A stretch of 17,049 bases of DNA from positions 1,048,418 to 1,065,466 of the forward strand of contig PJRA01000343.1 of assembly GCA_016987375.1 (NCBI GenBank), read 5' to 3'. The notes under the pieces were generated by a model. It did not search any database. It was not told where the DNA came from and was given only the letters and a program-made list of their open reading frames with translations. Numbering within the stretch: the stretch's first letter is position 1; each line of letters begins with the position of its first letter. The position numbers were made by a program, and so were the translations under genes. This DNA comes from Brachionus koreanus. Taxonomy: Eukaryota > Rotifera > Eurotatoria > Ploima > Brachionidae. Shown here one piece after another: positions 1-8,700 of the stretch.

Positions 1-91
1 ATTTATATAATTTCTTTAGAATGGTTTAAAACATTAGTCTTTAATTTCTCTAAACCTGTTTATTTTATTTTTAACAAGGCGTTAATTGAAA

Positions 92-126
92 TAAATAATA
101 ACAATAATAATAATAATGATAATAAT
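92..126. repeat. AAT-type microsatellite
   Basis: A run of AAT/ATA triplets interrupted by AAC and GAT units (aataataacaataat...). It is a simple sequence repeat just upstream of the GC-richer island at about 147-263. Confidence 0.8.
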
Positions 127-140
127 TGCTGGTTTGTTGA

Positions 141-263
141 ATTATAAACTCAAAACAAGAAAAGGGCAATTTTTGCACGCACCCCAAAGAGGCTGGTTTT
201 AGCATGAAGTCATATACGCCTAAGAATCAAGAGTTATCTCACTCACCATCCCTTTTACGGTAA
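141..263 (+). CDS. Possible terminal exon of a gene entering from the left (partial)
   Basis: This is a GC-richer island in an AT-rich background. One + frame is open from just after TGA 138-140 to TAA 261-263. It encodes about 40 codons, including the stretch FCTHPKEAGF, and ends SLLR-stop. A second frame is open from an AG at about 159-160 and ends at a TGA near 204-206 (RTPKRLVLA-stop). Either could be the last exon of a gene that starts before the window. An AATAAA lies about 75 nt downstream at 338-343, as expected for a 3' end. No family is recognised, and no upstream exon is available to fix the frame. A non-coding RNA is not excluded. Confidence 0.3.
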   Translation: MINSKQEKGNFCTHPKEAGFSMKSYTPKNQELSHSPSLLR

Positions 264-337
264 ATGCTTATTTTAGTTTTTGTTTTTTAAGTAGCAAATT
301 TGTGACAAAAAAATTCACGAGTTTTCTCTTTTTTTGA

Positions 338-343
338 AATAAA
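338..343 (+). promoter_or_regulatory. Candidate poly(A) signal AATAAA
   Basis: AATAAA lies about 75 nt after the stop at 261-263. In sequence this AT-rich such hexamers occur by chance, so support comes only from its position. Confidence 0.3.
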
Positions 344-789
344 ACTTTGAAAACTTTGAGTTTTATAATTTATTTTCAGTTTCTATCTATTTTTCAAAAT
401 TTCTCTAACTAAATCTCGTATCTAATCGAATCTAGCGAAATTTTTTTTATTTTGTATAAACTTATTAATGTTTTACTAAAAGTCAATATCAGTATTGGTT
501 GAAGATATTCAGCCTAAAGATTGAGGTTTTTGTCAAATTAGAATTGAATTAATTAGAGGATTTGTAATTTTTATTCTTATATATATTTTTAAAAATATTT
601 AATTAAATGTATTTAAAATTTATATAATGTACTTAGTAATAAAATAATTAGAAGATTGTTAAATTTTTTGTCCATAGGACTTAAAATTCAATAATTAATA
701 ACAATTATAGCTTTTTTTTTCATTTATACTAAATATAGATAATGTATTTAATACTTTTCAAAAATTAGATTAAAAACAAACTTTCGAGA

Positions 790-1004
790 AAAGTAAAATT
801 TTTGATCAAATTTCATTTTTGAAAATTTATCTAAACATTTTAATTGCACAATTAAATTTTAATGGATTTTGAAATGAAATTACAATCTTTTTATAAAATC
901 TAAAAATAAAGCTTTAATTTTAAAAAGTTTCAAACATTAAAAAAAATGCGCTTAAAATGCTTTGATCATTTTTGAAAAATAAAATTTAATCAAAAATTTA
1001 CTTT
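790..1004. mobile_element. Foldback inverted-repeat element, copy A
   Basis: The left arm (790-848) and right arm (947-1004) are inverted copies of one another. Read outside to inside, both run AAAGTAAA, TTTTTGAT, AAATTT, ATTTTT and then ATTTTAA. By hand alignment they differ at about nine positions plus one gap over 59 bp. The same arm sequence occurs at 8399-8536 (copy B), so this is a dispersed family and not a chance palindrome. The loop is about 98 bp with no ORF. No clear target-site duplication was found, so the true ends are uncertain. It lies about 130 bp beyond the 3' end of the gene at 1132-2055. Confidence 0.6.
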
Positions 1005-1077
1005 GGCTTATTTCGGACTTAAAGAATTTTTTAAAATTATCTGATTTAACAATAATCAAAAATAACTTTTAAAAATA

Positions 1078-1083
1078 TTTATT
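1078..1083 (-). promoter_or_regulatory. Candidate poly(A) signal for the 1132-2055 gene
   Basis: TTTATT on the + strand reads AATAAA on the - strand, about 50 nt past the stop codon of the membrane-protein gene. The spacing is typical of animal 3' UTRs. Confidence 0.45.
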
Positions 1084-1131
1084 TTAGAAACCTAAGATAT
1101 TGTCCATTAAGCTTTACAATTTGAAAAAAAT

Positions 1132-2055
1132 TTAAAAAACATATTTAAATTGACTATCAGATTGAAACGATAGATTATCTTGATAATTTCTGAAAGATTC
1201 CATCCTTTTACGTTTTATCAATTCTTGATTAAACTCAGTATTCAAACTAATGGTTGAATCTAGCGATTTATTTGGATTAGTTGAAAAAACATTCTCGTCA
1301 CCATCATAGATCAACATTTTGACCAAATGAGACATATCTGCATAATCTTGGTTAAAATTTATCAAATAATTTAAACCAACTATTGAATTGAAAGCATTTT
1401 TTTTTAAAGTCATTTTTTTTTCCATTTGCTTTTGGACAAATTCTTTGGATTTGCAGCAATGGGATGTTTTAAGCTTGTTTACCAAAGCAATAACTAACAA
1501 AATAATAAAAACTAGAACAACTAAACTTGGGACTAGAAAGCCTGTATTGTTTTCATGATTATTTACGACTAAATCCTCTCCAAAAGTCAAATCTGTGCAC
1601 ATATCACTTGTACTCAAAAGTGGATATTGCTGAATAGATACAGTCATTGATGGAATAAGTGTTACACACAAAATATATACAGCAGTTGGAAATTTTGTTA
1701 GCATGACTCGATTAGGGCTTGTTTCTTCTAATCTAATTTGCTTACTCATAAACTCCTCTTGGTATCCATGATACCTCATTCGAATAACAAAGTTGGTATA
1801 AGGATATGGATACGAATAGTTGAATTCCACTAGAACCTTTTTTTGATTAAATTTAATGACTTTTAAATTGAAACCTTTGGGTTTATAGCTAAAATTATGA
1901 GGATTCATTTGATACGACAATACAGGTGGCTTAGGATGAATAAAACGTTCGTTTTGTTCCCCAAATACTAAGTAATTTTTATTTGAATAAACCGGATTTG
2001 ATTGATAAAGATAAAAGCAAAGACCAAAAATAAAAATATACAAATAAAACATCAT
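1132..2055 (-). CDS. Type I membrane protein with fibronectin-III-like ectodomain
   Basis: A single-exon ORF of 307 aa. Residues 1-19 are hydrophobic (FYLYIFIFGLCFYLY) and act as a signal peptide or anchor. Residues about 45-157 look like one Fn3 domain, with beta-strand patterns at KVLVEFNY, FVIRMRY and YILCVTLIP. A cysteine pair, C130 and C153 (the latter in STSDMC), is spaced as in the Fn3 domains of LRR-Fn3 receptors. Sequons occur at N54 (NFS), N79 (NYS) and N170 (NNT). Residues about 173-194 (FLVPSLVVLVFIILLVIALV) form the transmembrane helix. It is followed by the basic, Cys-containing segment KLKTSHCCKSK and a cytoplasmic tail of about 110 aa with no recognised domain. The start is the ATG at 2055, where a second Met follows immediately. 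A role as a surface receptor or adhesion molecule is inference; no specific orthologue is recognised. The lack of introns contrasts with the other genes here. Confidence 0.8.
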   Translation of the reverse strand: MMFYLYIFIFGLCFYLYQSNPVYSNKNYLVFGEQNERFIHPKPPVLSYQMNPHNFSYKPKGFNLKVIKFNQKKVLVEFNYSYPYPYTNFVIRMRYHGYQEEFMSKQIRLEETSPNRVMLTKFPTAVYILCVTLIPSMTVSIQQYPLLSTSDMCTDLTFGEDLVVNNHENNTGFLVPSLVVLVFIILLVIALVNKLKTSHCCKSKEFVQKQMEKKMTLKKNAFNSIVGLNYLINFNQDYADMSHLVKMLIYDGDENVFSTNPNKSLDSTISLNTEFNQELIKRKRMESFRNYQDNLSFQSDSQFKYVF

Positions 2056-2940
2056 TTATTTAAATTTCAAAAAAGTTTATTAAAATGAAAAGAAAAAATG
2101 GCCAGACAGACCTAATTTAGATTTAACCTAATTATGCAGATGTTACACTTAAATTAATGTGTCGCAAAAATATTCAATTTTATATTTTACAGAATGATGG
2201 TTTAAAAAAAAATAAATGACTTTAAATCTGAAAATAAATTACAATCATTTTTGGATAAATGATGTGTTTTTAAATCGGCTTTCAAGATAAGACTTTTAAT
2301 TATTCGAAAATAAACTCAACCTTAAAAAGTAAATATATTTATGTAAAAGTTGATGGATTGAAATTTAAAATAATTTTTTAGATAATAAAATTACCTTCAA
2401 AAGGCAAAAAAGAAATAACTATTAAACAAAATTATTTTATAATATTCTTTATTAATCATGAATTGAGCAACTATTTAAAAAAACTCAGCTAAATAAAACA
2501 AATGACACTTAAAATTTAAAAAAATAATGAAAATTTAGAAATTTTAAAATTTAAATAAAGTACATTCTGTTTTGAAGGAAAATGTCTAATAAAGCACTTT
2601 TAGAAAATTCTAATAAAGCTTAATTTTGTCATTTCATATGTTGTTTTTTTTTTTAAGAAAAAAAAAAAAATTTAAGAATCATTTAATTAATTAATTTTTT
2701 TTGAGAAAAGATTTTATTTTTACATATTCCATAAAATTAAAAGACAGTCAATGGCATGTTAATTTTTAAAATCTTAAATTTGTGATCTTATTACTAATTT
2801 TGCGATTAATGATTTTATTTTTAAAAGAAGCATACAAGATAAGCTAATTGTATTCATGTTTGATTATTATTAGCAATAATTCTAATCTTTCTCAATTTGA
2901 ACATTTTTAACATTTAAAATAATTAAAAATAAGTATATGA
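2056..2940. other. AT-rich intergenic stretch, nothing recognised
   Basis: Dense A/T runs with stops in all frames. It should hold the promoter and 5' UTR of the gene at 1132-2055, but no specific element can be named. Confidence 0.5.
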
Positions 2941-2946
2941 AGAGAG

Positions 2947-3106
2947 ATGAAAGGTCAAAAAGTTTCCGACTTTGAACCAAGTGACATGTTAGAGGATTTA
3001 AACCCATATTTTGTCACTAAAGGAACAAATTTTGACACAAACAAAAGAGATGATTGATCACTTAGCTGAAGAGTTGGGTGAAAAAATTGGAAATCTGAAA
3101 ATTTGA
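2947..3106 (+). pseudogene. Coding-like fragment with a frame break, family unknown
   Basis: An ATG at 2947 opens 36 codons (GQKVSDFEPSDMLEDL..., ending TNFDTNKRDD) that stop at 3055-3057. In the next frame, overlapping at the break, a second open piece (3044-3106) reads KEMIDHLAEELGEKIGNLKI. Both pieces are richer in charged residues and higher in GC than their surroundings, and they meet at one point. This suggests an old coding sequence broken by a single indel. It could be a transposable-element remnant or a degraded gene. No family was recognised, and chance is possible. Confidence 0.35.
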
Positions 3107-3109
3107 TTG

Positions 3110-4180
3110 CACAAAACAACTATAAGGATGATAGTGACTGTTAGCTTTTAAATAATTGCAATTCTTAGTGAATTTGTTAACAAACAAAGGTTCCAAAATA
3201 CTCATTACAAGTACACTTCGAAATTTTCCAATTTTTTCCTTTTCCTTCAAGATAACAATAATAACTGACCTTGTAAATGCAAATGCTCAAGATTTTAAAG
3301 TGCTATTAAGCCTATGTTCTTCATAAAAAAACTTCAATAATTTGATTTTTATTAATTATATTTTCAATCACTTTTTGTTAAGATTAAAGAAAAATGAACA
3401 TACAAATGAGAATTTATTGTTCATCAGAAAATTAAAAAGCAATAAAATTTGTTAGGAAAATAAAGTAAAATAATTTACAACATCAGCAATATTAGTGATA
3501 CAATCAGAAACGTAGATAGAAAAATAAATAAAAAAGCCAAAACTAATTATTCTAAATATACACTTTATTATTTCAATAAAGATTTTTAATCATATTTAAA
3601 AATATTTGTTTTTTTTTAATTTTTAATTGATTTTAAAAACTATTCATTTTTCAAAAAAAAATATCAAATTCTGGTTAAATAGAGGATTAAAACTAATCAA
3701 AATCCTGAAAAAAACTGAAATTTTGCTATAATGCATAAATATTAGTGAACAAAAAAACTATTTGAGCATAAAATACAATTCAATAAAAATTCTATGGAAA
3801 AAATATTTTTTACTTTTCAAATCTAATTACTTGGCAGAATTCATAAGAGTTTTCATAATGATGTTTTTTAATAACAATATTTATTGAATCAATTAAATCT
3901 CTTTTTTCACATTTTACCAGAATTAGTTTAATCCAAACTACTGGATTATTTCAGCAAGTTCGTTAACAAAATCATTGGCATGAACAGTCTCTAATATGCA
4001 TTAACTATATTCCCTACATTGAAAAGATTTAGAGCAAAAGTAATTATCTGTTTCATGGTTGACCAAAGAAGTGAAATGAAAATTAAGCAAAAAATTTTCA
4101 GTCTGACAAACATTCAAAATGAATGGTTGAGTAAGAGTAAGTTATTTATCTTCTTCTAAAGCTAAATAAGAGGCTTCTTA
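3110..4180. other. AT-rich stretch without a supported gene
   Basis: A 62-codon - strand ORF (3062-3250) has no domain and lies antisense to the coding-like fragment at 2947-3106. Homopolymer A and T runs dominate. From about 3940 the composition becomes less AT-rich towards the LINE relic, so that element may start before 4200. Confidence 0.4.
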
Positions 4181-4202
4181 AGCGGTTCACTAAACTATTA
4201 AA

Positions 4203-4910
4203 GCATACGAAGCAAAATTAGTTAAGCTTTCAAAATCAGACTCAAAACTTATGTATAAGTATTAGCAGTAGCAGTGTATCTTCTGATAAATATAAATTAA
4301 TTTTTAATTAGTGCAGCTCCTGTTCTTTTGTAACCAGATATTTTGGAACTCTAAATAAAAAGGAAATCAAAAAAATTGTAAAGGTACAAGAAAGAGCAAA
4401 AAGAATGGCTACTAAACTGAAACATCTAAGGTACGCTGAACGGCTTCTTCTTTGGTCTCAGTTGTCCGGAAGAAAAGAGGATATATGTTTAAAATTTACA
4501 AAATTGTAATATGGGGCCTAGAAAGTGCAAAGAAAAGTAATTATTCCTTCACTTAGGAAATATAATTACTCGATGAGACTTGGCATGTTTGAATTACTTT
4601 TACTCAAAATTGGACGCATATGAGGTGAATAATAAAATAATAATGGATAAAAAAATATTTATTTTGAAAATGGTAAAAATTCTGAAAAATTGGCATATTG
4701 AAGTTTATGATCAAAATTTAATGATCATGCATTTAGTGAAAAAAACAATTCTTTAAAATTTCTAAGAATTTTCTTTATTATAATTTGAGAAAGTATAATA
4801 AATACACTTCCAGCGAGGAAATAAAAATCGTTTCTTAACTAATCAAGATTTTGACATTTAGAATAATTTCAAAAATAATTTGGGCAAATGGTTCAGGAAA
4901 TTATTGTCAT
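4203..4910 (+). mobile_element. Decayed non-LTR retrotransposon (LINE; Jockey/CR1-like) C-terminal half
   Basis: Three separated pieces match the usual layout of LINE ORF2 proteins. At 4203-4265, AYEAKLVKLSKSDSKLMYKY then stop resembles the linker between endonuclease and reverse transcriptase. At 4333-4509, KKEIKKIVKVQERAKRMATK and then LRYAERLLLW resemble the stretch just after the RT domain, where related proteins have a 'LEKVQRRATK...L.YEERL' pattern. At 4823-4900, NRFLTNQDFDI-stop-NNF resembles the terminal 'R..FFTNRVV.IWN.LP' motif. The RT core that belongs between the first two pieces is missing. In-frame stops and AT-rich insertion at about 4510-4820 show it is dead. The order and strand agree across all three pieces. 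Family placement is from remembered consensus patterns. Confidence 0.6.
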
Positions 4911-4929
4911 AACTTCAAAGAAACTGTAA

Positions 4930-5660
4930 CTAGTGTAAGTAACCGTACAAACGGTCTCTAATTCGGCCAAAAATATTTGGAAATCAACAAATTTGCTAAC
5001 AATATCTAAAATTACTAAATAACATCTTTTTTTTTGCAAACCTTGAATTAAAGGAAATGAAATTTTTTTCAAAAAGATGTGAAGTATCTCAAATCTTAAA
5101 ATTTAAAAGAAAATCTTTAATTTGACTAATTTGTAGATTTTCAAAACAATAATTTGAAGCTTGTTGAGCTTCAAAGATTCTTCTTCTTGAAGCTTTTCTT
5201 CAAGTCTAAGCATTTGTGACCACCTAGTTTTTTATAGTTGTGAATGCTTTTATTCTATTCATAATGATTTTTTATTAATTTAGCTTTATGGTATCCCAAG
5301 TTATTAGATTAAGTAGAATATATTTAGATTAAGTAGGTATCAGAATATTTATTTTGAAGTTGATTTTTGAAAAATAAAATAATCTATTGTTAGTTATTTT
5401 ATTCAAATTTTATTATGATAATAATATTAGGGCAAAATTTGTAATTAATTAAAAAAAATTTATCCATTAATCAACAACCACTTAGGATAAATATATATTT
5501 TAAAAAATATTGAATAGATAAAATTAAGTTTTATATTGCTTTAATATTGTTTGAATAACCTTGAAAAGTGAATTCATTCAAATTGTAAAATTCTCGATTC
5601 AAACAAAGGCTATTCTATTTTAAACAAGATGACTTCAGTTTAAGTTGTTGATGAAAATAA
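4930..5660. other. AT-rich intergenic stretch with small hairpins
   Basis: No ORF of note. It contains the paired hairpins at 5153-5204 (listed separately) and an 11-bp direct repeat, agattaagtag, at about 5309-5340. It separates the LINE relic from the 3' end of the PDZ-ZM gene. Confidence 0.5.
5153..5204. repeat. Two adjacent perfect hairpins
   Basis: Hairpin 1 is tttgaagc (5153-5160) and gcttcaaa (5168-5175) with a 7-nt loop. Hairpin 2 is cttgaag (5186-5192) and cttcaag (5198-5204) with a 5-nt loop. Both use the core TTGAAGCTT/CTTCAA, so they may derive from a local duplication. Function is unknown. Confidence 0.5.
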
Positions 5661-5666
5661 GTCTAA

Positions 5667-5672
5667 TTTATT
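5667..5672 (-). promoter_or_regulatory. Candidate poly(A) signal for the PDZ-ZM gene
   Basis: TTTATT on + (AATAAA on -) lies about 93 nt beyond the stop codon at 5765-5767. This supports transcript termination here and not further left. Confidence 0.4.
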
Positions 5673-5764
5673 TTTTTTTAAAATCTATCTTCTTAGATGT
5701 TCCATAAGTCTAAGAAAATTTGTACATAATTTAATCTATAAGCTAAAATAGTTTGTGAAATTCT

Positions 5765-8700
5765 TCAAAATTCTGATGATGCATACATTTGATAGTCATG
5801 AGGTTGGTTACTAAATTTTTATAAGAAAATATTTAATTATATGATGAAATAATAGAACAATAAATAAAAACAAACCCAATTTTCTTGTGTAGCTCCTCAT
5901 CTATGTTTTGTTTAGAATACAAACCAATGGGTGAATTGTATTGTAAATTGACTACTCTAGGACCTTTGGGCTGTTGAGGTTGAGGATGACCAAAAGTAGA
6001 AGCCGTTTGAAAAGACTGTGAAGAAGGCTGCTGCTGATCCTCATAAATATTAAAACCGGTTTTTTTAAGGCTGTGTCTCCATTCGGGAACATGTGGTACC
6101 GTGTTCTCGAATTCAAATTTAACCGCCTGTGAAGCACTTGGGGGACTAAACGCAACATGATTATAAGACTTGGCTAAGTTGTAAGCGGGAAAAGAACTAG
6201 GCGGTACTTGAACGTGATGAGCATTTACGGCTCGTTTTAGAGAGCTTTGAATTTGATTGACCATTTTTTTATCATTGAACGGGACAGGATTTTTGTTTGT
6301 GTTAGGGAAGTTGTAAGCGGTGCTGAAAGCGGGTGCAGGCGCATGAATTTGCTCAAAATTGGTCTTTGGCAGTGGAACCACAGCTGTCGTATGAGATGGG
6401 TGATAACGCTTTACGTTTGGCCTTGAGCTAATTGGCGAAATACCCGCAGGCAATATCGGACTTCCGGTTTGACTCAAAATCGGCTTCGGATCTTTTACTT
6501 TCTCAATTGGTCTATTTCTAATATAACTCTTTTAAAAAGAAATGATTAAGAATTTATTTGTTATTAGATTTTTTTTTCTGTATTACAGGAAGAGGATCCT
6601 CGGCATAAAATAAATTTGCTTGTGGCTGGTTGTATAAACTTCGATTTATAGGCGGCTGCGAGTTAAATGTAACTGTTGATGTTGGCCTATGATATGTATG
6701 CATTCTGGGCAAAGTTTGTGAACCAGAGTATAGAATACCTCTGTGAAAAAAAAACTAGGTTATTTTTTTTATTTTTATTTTTTTTCCAAAAAAAATCAAC
6801 AATTATAGATTTTAAAAAATATAAATATTAATTAATTACATTATTTTATTTTAGTCTTCTCTATGTTAATAGATTGACTATATCTTAATTTTAAGCATTT
6901 TCTTTCTGCTTATTTTTTAATCAATTTGATTTATTACTCAAATCAATAATTCTTATTCAATAAAACGATTAAATCTTAATTTCTAAGCTTTTTATTAACG
7001 TATCATGTGTGTCTTAGGAATATGTCGCTCATTTATGTAAACATTTTGTCATAAATCATGATTCATTTAAATTTTTTGTCTCCCAAATCAAATAAAAAAT
7101 CGAATTAAAAGATTACTCAATTTTTTTTAATTTTTATAAAATATTAATATTTTTTTTTACATTTATATTTTTATATTTATTCCATACTTTCTATTTTTAG
7201 AAATATTATTCTGCCATGGGACTTAAAATCAATTTAAAAAAATATTAGATATGAGAAGATATTAAAAAAATATGAGCTTATTTTATTAATTCACTTGTGG
7301 TCAGTACAACTTTCTTAACACTCAAAAACCGGATGAATTTTTTGAACTTTTATTTAAAACTTTTTTGATACTTTTTTTCAATGAAAATAAAATTATTTTA
7401 TAGAAAGAATTAAATAATTTTAATATATTTTTCATTTAAAATATGATTGAAAAAAAATTATAAAAAAATGATCAAATTTATTGAATTAAAAACAAATAAA
7501 AGAAGTTACGAAAGGGGTTCAAAAGACCCCTCCGGTTTTTGAGTGTTAAAATAAAGTGATAAATATTTTTAAACAGATAAATAATCAAACAATTAATGCT
7601 TTGTTTGAGTTTACATAATATTTTTATTAAAATTGAATCAAAAAAAATCAGCATATAATTGGAAAAAGAGCTTTTTGCAATACTCACATATATGATATAA
7701 GCTAATAAACACATGGAAGCTTTAAATATTGTCTTTAAGCAAGAGACTAAAAAGCTTTTCAATCACTGACTTTCAAATAAAATTTAACCCCAACAAAACC
7801 TTTTTTTATAGACAGATTTTTGGCAAAATAAACTAAAACTTGGGTGAACATCCGCAGTAAGCGAGTTAAATGAACATAGTAATGAAAGATTTTAGTCTCA
7901 ACAGCCAAAAAGAAGATCTTGAAAATACTGACAGGAAATAGAAGACCATTCCTAGAGGGAAATTTGTGCAAGGAGAAGGAATATAAGCGCAGTCACGATG
8001 ATTTAAAGCAAAATATTAAGATACGTTTATCGCATAATTTAAGAAGTCAAAACTTAAATTAAAAGACAATATTAAAACAACATGCATATTAGACTAAATT
8101 AGATAGGCATAGGAAATTATTTGAAAGACTAAGGAAAATACATTTAAATAATACGAATATGAATAGAAAGAAACATGAACCTAATTGAAAATTTAAATAT
8201 TATTATATTAATATTTGAAATAAAGACATGTAAAAACCAACATTATTTTGGAATCACTAAAAAATGTGTTTAGCAGGTTCAACAAAAAGGGAATATACAC
8301 TAGGACTGAATAGGAGACAAAAAATATTTTTTCAATTTGTGTCAAACGAAACTAGTCATTAAATAAAATTGAATACAAAAAATTTTGATCAAATTTCGTT
8401 TTTCAATAATGATCAAAACATTTTAAATTCGCAATTAAATTTCATCGCAAATTTTTATAATTGATTTGATTGTAATTTCTAAAAATGCATTGAAATTTAA
8501 TTGCCCGTTTAAATTTTTTTGATCAAATTTGAAAAATGAACTTTGCCAAATTTTTTTCTTTCTATTAATTTTTGGATCCTAAATTTTTATTTTTATAAAA
8601 ATTTCCTTACTACAAAATGTCACCTAAGCTGACTTGAAATCAATGCGTCATACGACTGTAACTAAACAAAAATTACAAAATATAATTTGTTTTAAAAAAA

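Noticed and set aside
2100..5760. Search for LIM-domain exons of the PDZ-ZM gene on the - strand
   Set aside because: No CxxC...WHxxCFxC-like pattern was seen, and the terminal exon at 5765-5810 with a poly(A) signal explains the 3' end.
5833..6477. 214-aa ORF taken as a separate protein
   Set aside because: Its start is a TTG inside an open exon that continues upstream to 6528, and its last residues read into an intron. It is exon 4 of the PDZ-ZM gene.
7511..7530. tRNA-like T-arm (ggggt, 7-nt loop, acccc)
   Set aside because: The loop lacks the conserved TTC-purine-A layout followed by C61, and no acceptor, D or anticodon arms surround it. It is the sub-terminal palindrome of the MITE.
7478..7971. 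Two - strand ORFs (94 and 70 aa) inside intron 2
   Set aside because: They are low-complexity, hydrophobic translations of AT-rich DNA. The first overlaps the MITE right end, and neither has a domain.
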